DNA from: Propionivibrio dicarboxylicus
Lineage (GTDB): Bacteria; Pseudomonadota; Gammaproteobacteria; Burkholderiales; Rhodocyclaceae
NCBI GenBank assembly: GCA_945902805.1
Contig: CAMDMZ010000007.1
Span: 62,001-126,000, forward strand
DNA: 64,000 nucleotides
Direction: 5' to 3'
This document shows positions 31,783-40,692 of this stretch, piece after piece. Position 1 is the stretch's first letter. Every line of letters begins with the position of its first letter. The position numbers and the translations under genes were made by a program. The notes below the pieces were generated by a model. That model did no database searches, had not been told where the DNA came from, and worked only from the letters and a program-made list of their open reading frames with translations.

Positions 31783-32988
31783 ATGATCCTGACTCAAAAC
31801 GCGCGGCTCGAAAGTGGCCTGTTCTATCTGCTTGCTGGTCTTGGCAGCCTCGTTATCGCAATCGGCATCGGCACCGCTCTGTACATGGAACATTCCGGTC
31901 ACATCGTGACCGGAATGAACAATCAGACCGTCTGGGGTCTGCCCCACGTCTTTGCCATTTTCCTGATCGTCGCTGCATCCGGTGTATTGAATGTCGCCTC
32001 GATCGGCTCGGTATTCGGCAAAAAAATCTATAAAGCGCGTGCGCCTTTGTCCGGCCTTCTCGCCCTCGGTATGCTGGCCGGTGGCTTGACTGTCATCATG
32101 CTGGATCTCGGCCGTGCCGATCGCATCATTGTTGCGGCGACTCACTTCAACCCGACCTCGGTCTTCGGCTGGAACGTTATCCTTTATCCGGGATTCTTTG
32201 CCATCGTCGGTATCTATCTATGGACGCTGATGGAGCGTCGCATGAACGAGTACTCGCATATCGCCGGTCTCGCCGCCTTTATCTGGCGTTTGCTACTGAC
32301 TACCGGTACTGGCTCGATCTTCGGCTTCCTGGTTGCTCGCCAAGGTTACGGCAGCGCCTTGCTCGCTCCCTTGTTTATCATTTTGTCCTTCGCCTGGGGC
32401 TTGGCTGTGTTTTTTGTCGTCCAGGCCGCCATCTGCGTCTGGAATAACCGCAGCCTGCAAGAGAACATTTTCTCGCGCATGAGAAACCTCCTCGGTATCT
32501 TTGTCGCCGCCACACTATTCTTCACCGCCATTTTGCACTTGACCAACGCCTACTTCGCCAAGAATGTCGGTTTTGAGTCTTTCCTGCTTTTCAACAGTGA
32601 ATTCTCGGCCATGTTCTGGGTTGGACAGGTCCTGCTCGGCAGTCTGCTTCCCATCTACCTGATCTACTCGCCCGCCGGCAACAAACGAGGCTGGATCACC
32701 ATCGCTTCACTCCTGATTATCTTTGGTGCCTTCTGCCAACTTTACGTTTTCATTATTGGCGGCCAGGCCTACCCGCTTGACATCTTCCCCGGTTATGATG
32801 TCACAAGCAGTTTCGCCGATGGCGCGATCAACCATTACACGCCTAGCGTACCCGAGTTTTTCCTCTCGATCGGCGGCATCGGGATCGCATTCACGGTGAC
32901 TGTCGTAGGTGTGCGCCTCCTTCGCGTGATGCCACGGCAAGAAGCACTAGAGAAACTGGAAGAAGACGACTCCGACGGCGCGGCATAA
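31783..32988 (+). CDS. dsrP: DsrP, NrfD-like membrane subunit of DsrMKJOP
   Basis: A 401-residue polytopic membrane protein of the NrfD/PsrC family with about ten membrane segments. The family's quinone-site region lies around GHIVTGMNNQTVWGLPHVFAIFLIV. It starts 2 bp after dsrO, so translation is probably coupled. The last 25 residues form an acidic cytoplasmic tail (EKLEEDDSDGAA). Confidence 0.95.
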   Translation: MILTQNARLESGLFYLLAGLGSLVIAIGIGTALYMEHSGHIVTGMNNQTVWGLPHVFAIFLIVAASGVLNVASIGSVFGKKIYKARAPLSGLLALGMLAGGLTVIMLDLGRADRIIVAATHFNPTSVFGWNVILYPGFFAIVGIYLWTLMERRMNEYSHIAGLAAFIWRLLLTTGTGSIFGFLVARQGYGSALLAPLFIILSFAWGLAVFFVVQAAICVWNNRSLQENIFSRMRNLLGIFVAATLFFTAILHLTNAYFAKNVGFESFLLFNSEFSAMFWVGQVLLGSLLPIYLIYSPAGNKRGWITIASLLIIFGAFCQLYVFIIGGQAYPLDIFPGYDVTSSFADGAINHYTPSVPEFFLSIGGIGIAFTVTVVGVRLLRVMPRQEALEKLEEDDSDGAA

Positions 32989-33013
32989 GAAATTAAGGCT
33001 GCGCCAGAGTGCA

Positions 33014-34492
33014 ATGTATCGCTTCCTGATATCCGCGGCCCACAAGTCATCGGGCAAGACCACTATCAGCATTGGTCTTGCGGCGGCGCTTCAAGACGCC
33101 TTGCCCTCGAACGCTTCGACGCCTAGCAACGCCCCGAAGGCACCAAAGCTGTCAGTGCAGCCCTTCAAGAAGGGACCTGACTACATTGACCCCCTTTGGC
33201 TCGGCAGGGCCGCTGGGCGCCCCTGCCAGAATCTTGATTTCTTCTTGTCCTCGCCAGAAGAACTCCAAACAGAGTTCTCACGCTATGGCAGCGATGCCGA
33301 CATATGCTTGGTCGAGGGAAACAAAGGCCTCTATGACGGCCTTGATCTCAAGGGCTCCAACAGTAATGCCGCGTTGGCCAAACTGCTCGATCTGCCGGTC
33401 ATTCTGGTGCTTGACGCGCGCGGGATGACCCGTGGTATTGCGCCTCTGATCCTTGGCTATCAGGCTTTTGACCGCGACCTCAAAATCGCCGGCGTCATTC
33501 TCAACAAACTAGGTGGGCGCCGCCACGAATCCAAACTTCGTGCCGTCATTGAGCACTACACCGATATCAAGGTGTTAGGTGCTGTTCAGGACGACCCGCG
33601 CTTGGTCCTCATCGAACGTCACCTCGGCCTGATGCCGGCCAATGAGGCGATCAATGCCAACCAGAAAATCCAGCTCATCGCCACCGCTGTGCGTGACCAG
33701 GTGGACCTCGATCGTTTGCTCCAGCTCACCGCGACAGCGGTACCCTTGCCGCCAGCGTCAGCGCTTCAAATCAGTACTGAGCTGCCAGTTCGCATTGCCG
33801 TTGCGCGGGACGCCGCATTCGGCTTCTATTACGCCGCCGACCTCGATGCCTTGCGACACGCCGGTGCCGAGTTGTGCTTCTTCGATAGCCTGCACGATAC
33901 CAAGCTCCCGCCCTGCGATGGCCTCCTGATTGGTGGTGGATTCCCCGAAAGTTTTCTGACCGAACTCGAAGCCAATGTTTCGCTACGTGAAAATATCCGT
34001 CAGTCCATCGTAGGCGGATTGCCTACCTATGCCGAATGTGGCGGCCTAATGTATTTATCGCGTCGTATCCGCCGCGACAGTCAATCGGCTGAAATGGTCG
34101 GTGTGATTCCAGGCGACATCGTCATGCACCCCAAGCCGATTGGTCGTGGTTATGTCATTCTGGAGAAAACCGCGAACCATCCCTGGCCCGACAGTGATTC
34201 CGAAACCGTCGTCGCACCGCCTCACACCGGGTCCGTTCTACACGCCCACGAATTCCATTATTCCAGCCTTGAGGGTTTGCCTGCCGACACCACCTACGCC
34301 TACAACGTGCGCCGTGGTCATGGCGTCGATGGCGTAAGTGATGGCATCGTCCAAGGCAATCTACTCGCCTCATATACCCATCTACGCGCCACCGCTGGTT
34401 GCAACTGGCCACAAAAATTCGTCCGCTTTATTCGCCAACACCGGCGCACTCACCCAACCCCAACCTCGTCCTCATCCAAGGAGACAACGTGA
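33014..34492 (+). CDS. dsrN: DsrN, cobyrinic acid a,c-diamide synthase-like amidase
   Basis: A 492-residue CobB/CbiA-type protein. The ATP-binding P-loop is ISAAHKSSGKTTISIGLAAAL at the N-terminus; the class I glutamine amidotransferase domain has the catalytic Cys in YAECGGLMYLSR and the His in HAHEFHYSSLE. DsrN is thought to amidate the siroheme of DsrAB. It starts 25 bp after dsrP. Its stop overlaps the dsrR ATG by one base (TGATG). Confidence 0.94.
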   Translation: MYRFLISAAHKSSGKTTISIGLAAALQDALPSNASTPSNAPKAPKLSVQPFKKGPDYIDPLWLGRAAGRPCQNLDFFLSSPEELQTEFSRYGSDADICLVEGNKGLYDGLDLKGSNSNAALAKLLDLPVILVLDARGMTRGIAPLILGYQAFDRDLKIAGVILNKLGGRRHESKLRAVIEHYTDIKVLGAVQDDPRLVLIERHLGLMPANEAINANQKIQLIATAVRDQVDLDRLLQLTATAVPLPPASALQISTELPVRIAVARDAAFGFYYAADLDALRHAGAELCFFDSLHDTKLPPCDGLLIGGGFPESFLTELEANVSLRENIRQSIVGGLPTYAECGGLMYLSRRIRRDSQSAEMVGVIPGDIVMHPKPIGRGYVILEKTANHPWPDSDSETVVAPPHTGSVLHAHEFHYSSLEGLPADTTYAYNVRRGHGVDGVSDGIVQGNLLASYTHLRATAGCNWPQKFVRFIRQHRRTHPTPTSSSSKETT

Positions 34493-34872
34493 TGTTCATG
34501 CTGACACCCGCCGCCGCCGAACAGATCATCCGTGCGGCTCAGGAGCAACCCGATAATCCGCCATTGCGCGTCGCGGCCAAATTCGATGACGATGGCGAGC
34601 TCGTCTATGGCATGGGCTTTGATGCGGAACACGGAGATGACATGGCGTTCCAATCGGAAGGAGTTCGAATTCTCATTTCTCCCCCCAGCCAGTCCTTGCT
34701 CGATGGTGCCACGCTGGATTTTGTCGAAGTTCATCCTGGCGAATACCAGTTTGTCTTCAGTCATGATCAAGCCCCCATGCCTCAGAGTGGTTCCTGTGGC
34801 AGCGGCAGCAGCAGTGCTGGTGGTGGCGGTGGCTGCGGTGGTTGTGGCAGCCGGGGTGGCGGCTGCGCCTAG
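34492..34872 (+). CDS. dsrR: DsrR, IscA-like protein with a Gly/Cys-rich tail
   Basis: A 126-residue A-type-scaffold homologue. The fold signature is LTPAAAEQIIRAAQ and later SPPSQSLLDGATLDFVE, but the three cysteines that bind iron-sulfur in IscA are absent from the core, as in A. vinosum DsrR. The last 30 residues are an unusual Gly/Ser/Cys tail with the short motifs GSCGSG, GGCGGCG and GGGCA (five cysteines). GGAG lies 8 bases before the ATG; a second ATG 6 bases later is also possible. Confidence 0.88.
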   Translation: MFMLTPAAAEQIIRAAQEQPDNPPLRVAAKFDDDGELVYGMGFDAEHGDDMAFQSEGVRILISPPSQSLLDGATLDFVEVHPGEYQFVFSHDQAPMPQSGSCGSGSSSAGGGGGCGGCGSRGGGCA

Positions 34873-34941
34873 CCCCTCTGCTTGAGTCTGTTTTGCGCCA
34901 CGTCATTTTTCCGTCCATCGCCATCGACTAACATTCCACCC

Positions 34942-35727
34942 ATGACAAAACTTTCTGCCCCTCTACCCATTCGACCGGGCTGTGTGTATCTGGTTGGTGC
35001 CGGCCCTGGCGACCCGGAACTGCTAACACTCAAGGCAGCGCGCATCATCGGCGAGTGCGACGTTCTGGTATTCGATCACCTCGTCTCGCAAGCCATTCTT
35101 GACCTTGTCCGCCCGGATGCCGAACGTATCTATGCCGGCAAAGAGCGCGGTAATCATGCCCTGCCGCAGGAAGAACTGAACGTGCTGCTGGTGCGTCTGG
35201 CGCGCACTGGCAAAAAGGTTGTCCGGCTTAAAGGCGGCGATCCTTACACCTTCGGTCGTGGTGGCGAGGAAGTACAAACCTTACGCGAAAGTGGCATCTG
35301 CTTTGAGGTCGTCCCCGGAATCACAGCCGCCGCCGGCGTTGCCGCCTACGCCGGAATTCCGCTCACACACCGCGACTACGCCCAGGCCTGCGTTTTTGTT
35401 ACCGGTCACCTCAAAGATGGCAGCATGAACCTCGACTGGCCGGGCCTCGCCCGTGAACGTCAGACGGTGATCATTTACATGGGCCTCCACGGCCTCGGGC
35501 ATTTGTGCGACAAACTCATGGAACACGGCCTCCCGGCCGACTGGCCAGCCGCCATCGTGCAACAGGGAACCACACCTAATCAACGCACAGTCACCGGCAC
35601 GCTCACCACCCTGCCGGCACTCGCCGAAGCCGCCAAGCTTCGTGCCCCGACGCTCATCATCGTCGGTAAGGTGGTTACCCTCCACAAAACGCTTTGCTGG
35701 TTCCCCGAGGCCACACAGACACCTTAA
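34942..35727 (+). CDS. cobA: Uroporphyrinogen-III C-methyltransferase (siroheme pathway)
   Basis: A 261-residue SUMT that makes precorrin-2 from uroporphyrinogen III. The N-terminal [20 protein letters not shown], the catalytic-site [16 protein letters not shown] and [22 protein letters not shown] are all typical. It is the single-domain form, without the CysG dehydrogenase/ferrochelatase part. Its position at the end of the dsr operon points to siroheme supply for DsrAB. The start at MTKLSAPLP is chosen because an upstream frame extension has no family similarity. Confidence 0.95.
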   Translation: MTKLSAPLPIRPGCVYLVGAGPGDPELLTLKAARIIGECDVLVFDHLVSQAILDLVRPDAERIYAGKERGNHALPQEELNVLLVRLARTGKKVVRLKGGDPYTFGRGGEEVQTLRESGICFEVVPGITAAAGVAAYAGIPLTHRDYAQACVFVTGHLKDGSMNLDWPGLARERQTVIIYMGLHGLGHLCDKLMEHGLPADWPAAIVQQGTTPNQRTVTGTLTTLPALAEAAKLRAPTLIIVGKVVTLHKTLCWFPEATQTP

Positions 35728-35756
35728 TCGCCGCAGTCGCAGTGTTCGCCACGGTC

Positions 35757-35781
35757 GCCGTCTCACCAGCACCGACTTTTT
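35757..35781 (-). repeat. Interspersed 25-bp word, copy H (between convergent genes)
   Basis: Minus-orientation copy with one change (CACC for CGCC) and a T5 run. It fills nearly half of the 58-bp gap between the converging methyltransferase and patatin genes. The core itself cannot form a stable stem, so it is not a standard terminator despite the T-run. Confidence 0.93.
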
Positions 35782-35785
35782 CTCG

Positions 35786-37969
35786 CTACGGCGTACCGAC
35801 GAACAAGAACAGATTCGCCGCGCCCCCATTGCCGAGCCCGAGCCCGATATAGGCCGGGCCAAACGGTGTTTCACCACCAAAGTAGACCGACGCGGACTGA
35901 ACCGGACCGGTGCGCCGTGTTTCGGTGTAGCGTCCATTTACGCGTGCAGCTTCCAGACCAAAACCAAAGCGCATATCACCGCGCAGCCCGAGCGGTAGCG
36001 TGCCGACAATCTGTTCGGCGTGCAGGCCAGCGTAGTGGATGGTGTCAGCGAGGATTTGCTGGTTGGCGAATGCCGTCATGTTCTGGAAGCCACCCAGCGT
36101 AGCGGCGTCAAATGCCGGCAACACGCCACGCGGTGAGCCGGCGTAGCGCAAACGCGCGTTGAGCACGGTGCGCCCCAGTGTCTTAGCCGCACGCAGATCA
36201 ACATCCGCGCGCGCATAGTCGATTTGTTTTGAATCGAAATAGCCCGCCTTCAGTGCCCAGCCGCGAGTCGGAAAATAGAGCCGATCAAACTGATCAAAAT
36301 CGAGCGTTGCGCGCCAGCCGACAAACTTCACGTTGGCGCCGGCCACTGAAGGCGAGCCCACATCGACATCAAAGCTGCGCTGGCGTTGCTGCCAGCCCAG
36401 GCGCAAAGGTCCGAGCAGTCCGACGTTCATCCCCAGGTAAGCGCCGCGTTCGGTTTCGTCGATCTTGTATTGGGAGATGCGCTGATTGTCCTCATAGATG
36501 TTGATCCGTGACTGTTCCCGCGCCAGATTGCCCTCGACGAAGAAGCGTTGAGCCGCGTCCAAGGGTTGCACTACATTGGCGCTCAGCCGGTTGGTCGAGC
36601 CGATATCGACTGCGGCCAGAAATTCGCCCCCAAGACGGTTCAGCCACGTGTTGTGATAGGCGGCGCGCAAATCAAAACTCGACCCCTGGTTGCTATCTGC
36701 CTTCAGGTTGAGTCCAAAGCGCAGGTAATCCGGTCCCCAGCTTTTTTCCACCGGGAAGATGCGCAAAGTGCTGCGTTCACGCTCGGTCAGCACCGTGTAA
36801 TCAACCCGCTCATAGTAGCCGTCGCCATACATGCGCAACAGGTCGCGATTGACCACCGATCGCCGCACGGTTTGTCCCGGAACGACTTCCAGGTGCCGTT
36901 CAATGACTGCCGGGTTGACCTTGGCGAGACCGACAATCTGAATTGCATCAATCGGCGGCGATTCTCGCTCCTGCCCGTTTATGGACTGACGCCATTGTGC
37001 GTAAGTTGCCTCATCCACCGACCAGCGCGCCAAACTCTCCTGCAAGGCCATCGCCGCCTTCTTCCCGCTATCCGCAATCTCGCTGCTTCGATCGAAATCA
37101 CCGCCGCCCACGCCCTCAAGACTCGGCTGAATGTAGACGTCATTCACGGTCATTTTTGTCAAAGAACGCGTCACATTCTGCTCGGTCAGAATGTTCACCA
37201 TCTGCGCCGATACCGTCAGCAGCGAACCCACCTCTTCCGCCTTTAGCAAAGGCGACCCGACATTGACTGCGATCACCATGTCAACCGCACAACGTTCACG
37301 CACTTCGCCGATGGGCAAGTTGTCCACCAGGCCGCCATCCACCAGCTTGCGTCCGCGATAGTCGAGCGGTGCCAGCAAACCCGGTACCGACATACTGGCG
37401 CGCATGGCCATGCTGAGCAAACCATCGCGCATCACGACACGCTCGCCGGTACCAATGTCGGTGGCAATGATAGACAGCGGCAATGGCAGTTCTTCGATCG
37501 TGCGTTCGCCTTGATTGACGCGCAGCAACTGGTTGATGAAGAGCTTGATCTTCTGCCCTGCCACCACGCCAGTCTGGTAACGCACACCCTGGGTACTGAC
37601 ACCACTCTCCGAGCCGGGAAGATAACGGCGGGCCAATTGTTTGTTGCGATGGCTCATCTCCGAGAATTCCGGGTTGTCGATGAACATGTCGTTCCAGTCG
37701 GCTTCCGCGAGCTGCTGTCGCATCGCTGCCGGCGCCATCCCCGAGGCAAATGCGCCAGCGACTAACGCGCCCATGCTGGTTCCCGCCACACAATCCACCG
37801 GCACCCGCAATTGCTGCAGCACCTCGAGCACACCGACATGCGCGGCACCACGCGCTCCACCCCCACCGAGGACAAGGCCGATGCGCGGACGACGGGTTTC
37901 TTCAAAAGCCTGCACGGTCGAAGCCAGGAGCAGGAAGCCAACCAAGGCAGTACGAATCAAATGCCGCAT
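35786..37969 (-). CDS. PlpD-type patatin-like phospholipase (type Vd autotransporter)
   Basis: A 727-residue protein started at MRHLIRTALVGFLLLASTVQA, a good signal peptide. The patatin domain has the oxyanion loop GGGGARGAAH (35-44), nucleophile S65 in GTSMG and the DGGLVDNLPIGE catalytic Asp motif. A POTRA-like segment (about 310-390) and a C-terminal beta-barrel of the Omp85/BamA type follow (GAAYHNTWLN..., ending LGLGNGGAANLFLFVG). This layout matches Pseudomonas PlpD: a lipase delivered by its own outer-membrane barrel. It stands alone. Confidence 0.9.
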   Translation of the reverse strand: MRHLIRTALVGFLLLASTVQAFEETRRPRIGLVLGGGGARGAAHVGVLEVLQQLRVPVDCVAGTSMGALVAGAFASGMAPAAMRQQLAEADWNDMFIDNPEFSEMSHRNKQLARRYLPGSESGVSTQGVRYQTGVVAGQKIKLFINQLLRVNQGERTIEELPLPLSIIATDIGTGERVVMRDGLLSMAMRASMSVPGLLAPLDYRGRKLVDGGLVDNLPIGEVRERCAVDMVIAVNVGSPLLKAEEVGSLLTVSAQMVNILTEQNVTRSLTKMTVNDVYIQPSLEGVGGGDFDRSSEIADSGKKAAMALQESLARWSVDEATYAQWRQSINGQERESPPIDAIQIVGLAKVNPAVIERHLEVVPGQTVRRSVVNRDLLRMYGDGYYERVDYTVLTERERSTLRIFPVEKSWGPDYLRFGLNLKADSNQGSSFDLRAAYHNTWLNRLGGEFLAAVDIGSTNRLSANVVQPLDAAQRFFVEGNLAREQSRINIYEDNQRISQYKIDETERGAYLGMNVGLLGPLRLGWQQRQRSFDVDVGSPSVAGANVKFVGWRATLDFDQFDRLYFPTRGWALKAGYFDSKQIDYARADVDLRAAKTLGRTVLNARLRYAGSPRGVLPAFDAATLGGFQNMTAFANQQILADTIHYAGLHAEQIVGTLPLGLRGDMRFGFGLEAARVNGRYTETRRTGPVQSASVYFGGETPFGPAYIGLGLGNGGAANLFLFVGTP

Positions 37970-37985
37970 AGGGAGTCCGAATTGG

Positions 37986-40271
37986 TTAAACCTTGTCACG
38001 CGACGAGACATCGCGCTGGCACTGTCGTTCCAGTGCCTCTTTGCCTGCCCGATAGGGCCGTGGCCAGGCGATTGCCTGATAACCCAGTTGCGCCGCCGCG
38101 TGCAGCGTCCACGCCGGATCGGCGAGATGAGGGCGTCCGAGAGCACAGAGATCGGCCCGGCCCGCAGCAATGATCGTATTGACGTGATCGGGATCGGTAA
38201 TATTCCCGACCGCCATGGTGGCAATACCGGCGTCGGCGCGAATCTGGTCAGCAAACGGCGTCTGATACATGCGGCCATAAACCGGTTGTGAATCACACGT
38301 GGTCTGTCCGGAAGAGACGTCGATCAGATCGGCACCGGCCAACTTGAACAGGCGCGCGATCGCCACCGCATCGGCCGGGGTATTACCACCGGGCGCCCAG
38401 TCGTGGGCCGAGATGCGAACGCTGATCGGCTTGTCGCCTGGCCAGATCGCGCGGACGGCAGCAAACACTTCAAGTGGAAAACGGCAGCGGTTTTCCAGTG
38501 TGCCGCCATACTCGTCGGTGCGTCGATTGGTCAGCGGTGAAAGAAAAGACGCCAGCAGATAGCCATGTGCGCAATGCAGTTCGAGCAGATCAAAGTCGGC
38601 GCTGGCGGCACGGCGTACGGCGGCAACGAAGGCATCGATCACGGCCGCCATGTCGGCGCAATCCATCGCTCGCGGCACTTGATTGCGCGGACCATAAGCA
38701 AGCGGGGAAGCGGCCATAAGCGGCCAGTTACCAGATGCCAAGGGTTCGTCGGTCGACTCCCAGCCGCGTTGCGTCGAGCCCTTGGGCCCCGCATGGCCGA
38801 GTTGCATTCCGATGCGTGCGGCGCTGTGCTGGTGCACGAAATCAACCACCCGCCGCCAGGCGGCCGCCTGCGCATCTGTCCATAACCCGGCGCAACCGGG
38901 TGATATCCGCGCTGCAGGCGTAACAGCCGTCATTTCGGTCATCACCAGACCGGCACCACCCAGGGCACGACTGCCCAGATGCACCAACAGGAAATCATCG
39001 GGCAAGCCATCCTGGCAGCTATACGTGGCCAGCGGCGAAACGACGACACGATTGACCAACTCCATGCCGCGCAGACGGAATGGGGTGAACATCGGCGGCG
39101 TACCCGGTAAGGCACCCGTGCGCTGATTGAACCAGGTTTCGAAACGATCGATACAGGCCGCATCACGCGCTCTCAGGCTGGCATGACCGATCCGCTGGCT
39201 GCTCGTGAGCAGGCTGTACGCAAACTGCTCCGGTTCCAGCCGGGCATGACGCTCGATGTCCTCAAACCATTCCATGCGATTGCGCGCCGCACTCTGCAAT
39301 TTGAGGGCTTCGACCTCGCGTAGGGTCTGATAGCGCGCCAGTTGCTCAGCTACCGGACCGTGTCCGGCGACCAGTACGGCGGCCAAGGCAATGGCATCTT
39401 CCATCGCCAGCTTGGTTCCTGAGCCGATGGCAAAATGCGCGGTGTGAGCCGCATCACCGATGAGCACGATATTTTGATGATGCCAACGTTCGCAAAAGAC
39501 CCGATTGAACTTCAGCCAAACCGCCGCACCGAGTGAATGCCGTGCATTGGCGATCAGTTTGTTGCCCGCTAGCCGTTCGGCAAATAACTCCTCGCAGAAC
39601 GCCAGCGCTGCGGCCGGTGACATCGCTTCGATGCCCGCACGTTGCCAGGTCGACTCGGGCATTTCAACGATGACGGTCGACATCGCGTCGTCAAACCGAT
39701 AGGCATGTAGGCTGACCCACCCGGCCTCCATCTGCTGAAAATCGAAGGTGAAGGCATCGAGCTTGCGTTCGGTGCCGAGCCAGATAAAGCGGCACTTGCG
39801 CGCCTCGCTGCGAGGATTGAATTCGGCCTCATAGCGCTGCCGCGTGACCGAATTCACGCCGTCGGCGCCAACCACGAGATCGTACTCGGCGGCGTAGTCG
39901 GCCGGATCACGGATTTCCGTCTCGAACCGTAACTCGACGCCCAAAAAACGCGCCCGCTGCTGCAATATATGCAGCAGCCGGCAGCGCGAGATGCCACAGA
40001 AACCATGGCCACCCGAGGTGAATTTCCGGCCCTTGAAGAATATATCGATATCGTCCCAATGACGAAATGCCTGGATGATCTCGCCATGGGTCTCGGGGTC
40101 TGCGGTACCGAAACCGGCCATAGTCTGGTCGGAAAACACAACGCCCCAGCCGAAAGCCTCGTTAGCACCGTTGCGTTCGATTACGGTCAGCGACCAGTCG
40201 GGCCGAGCCTTCTTCGCCAGAATTGCGAAGTAAAGACCTGCTGGACCACCACCGAGACAAACGATATTCAT
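37986..40271 (-). CDS. 2-aminobenzoyl-CoA monooxygenase/reductase-type fusion (FAD monooxygenase + OYE)
   Basis: A 761-residue fusion. Residues 1 to about 380 are a class A flavin monooxygenase ([21 protein letters not shown]-binding [25 protein letters not shown]). From about 390 to the end it is an Old Yellow Enzyme domain ([41 protein letters not shown]). This architecture is known from 2-aminobenzoyl-CoA monooxygenase/reductase and salicylyl-CoA 5-hydroxylase. The 2-aminobenzoate CoA ligase two genes upstream favours anthranilate. [14 protein letters not shown] is encoded in part by a copy of the interspersed word. Confidence 0.9.
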   Translation of the reverse strand: MNIVCLGGGPAGLYFAILAKKARPDWSLTVIERNGANEAFGWGVVFSDQTMAGFGTADPETHGEIIQAFRHWDDIDIFFKGRKFTSGGHGFCGISRCRLLHILQQRARFLGVELRFETEIRDPADYAAEYDLVVGADGVNSVTRQRYEAEFNPRSEARKCRFIWLGTERKLDAFTFDFQQMEAGWVSLHAYRFDDAMSTVIVEMPESTWQRAGIEAMSPAAALAFCEELFAERLAGNKLIANARHSLGAAVWLKFNRVFCERWHHQNIVLIGDAAHTAHFAIGSGTKLAMEDAIALAAVLVAGHGPVAEQLARYQTLREVEALKLQSAARNRMEWFEDIERHARLEPEQFAYSLLTSSQRIGHASLRARDAACIDRFETWFNQRTGALPGTPPMFTPFRLRGMELVNRVVVSPLATYSCQDGLPDDFLLVHLGSRALGGAGLVMTEMTAVTPAARISPGCAGLWTDAQAAAWRRVVDFVHQHSAARIGMQLGHAGPKGSTQRGWESTDEPLASGNWPLMAASPLAYGPRNQVPRAMDCADMAAVIDAFVAAVRRAASADFDLLELHCAHGYLLASFLSPLTNRRTDEYGGTLENRCRFPLEVFAAVRAIWPGDKPISVRISAHDWAPGGNTPADAVAIARLFKLAGADLIDVSSGQTTCDSQPVYGRMYQTPFADQIRADAGIATMAVGNITDPDHVNTIIAAGRADLCALGRPHLADPAWTLHAAAQLGYQAIAWPRPYRAGKEALERQCQRDVSSRDKV
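38593..38616 (+). repeat. Interspersed 25-bp word, copy I (inside the monooxygenase fusion)
   Basis: Plus-orientation copy with GGC for GAG in the core. It is read on the minus strand in frame as RRAASADF, fitting the conserved OYE helix before the LELH strand. Confidence 0.8.
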
Positions 40272-40296
40272 CAGAATGCAGCGTCCGCCATGGACT

Positions 40297-40692
40297 TCAT
40301 TCCGGAATCACCGCCGTTGCTTCGATTTCGACCCGCGCGGCATCTTCGATCAGGGCCGCGACCTGCACTGCCGTCATCGCTGGATAATGGCGCCCCATGA
40401 CCGCGCGATAAACGGTACCCAGTTCGTGGTAAGCGGCAATGTATTCGCGCTTATCCATCACGTACCAGGTCATGCGCACGATGTTTTCCGGCTTGCCACC
40501 CGCCTCGGCCAGGATAGTGACGATGTTTTCCAGTGCCTGGTGCGCCTGCAACACAAAGTCGGTGCTGGTGAAACGGCAGTCGCTATCCCAACCGACCTGG
40601 CCACCGATATAAACCTGGCGCCCGCTTGTCACGACACCGTTTGAATAACCTTTGGGCAAGACCCAGCCAGCCGGTTGCAATATGTGCATCAT
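40297..40692 (-). CDS. RidA-family (enamine/imine deaminase-like) protein of the anthranilate cluster
   Basis: A 131-residue RidA/YjgF protein. The fold is shown by [22 protein letters not shown], the helix [30 protein letters not shown] and the C-terminal [23 protein letters not shown]-x-E residues near the end (ARVEIEATA) match the active-site strand. RidA relatives hydrolyse enamines or imines, and the ring-opened aminobenzoyl-CoA product would be such a compound, so a deaminase step is likely. It overlaps the ligase gene by 4 bp. CRFTSTDFV is encoded by a repeat copy. Confidence 0.9.
   Translation of the reverse strand: MMHILQPAGWVLPKGYSNGVVTSGRQVYIGGQVGWDSDCRFTSTDFVLQAHQALENIVTILAEAGGKPENIVRMTWYVMDKREYIAAYHELGTVYRAVMGRHYPAMTAVQVAALIEDAARVEIEATAVIPE
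40555..40578 (+). repeat. Interspersed 25-bp word, copy J (inside ridA-like gene)
   Basis: Plus-orientation copy with three changes (GGTGAAACGGCA end). It is read on the minus strand in frame as CRFTSTDF, where relatives have a variable strand-to-helix turn. Confidence 0.82.

Noticed and set aside
35757-35781. Copy H as a rho-independent terminator between two converging genes
   Set aside because: It ends in a T-run, but the GC-rich part cannot pair with itself beyond three bases.
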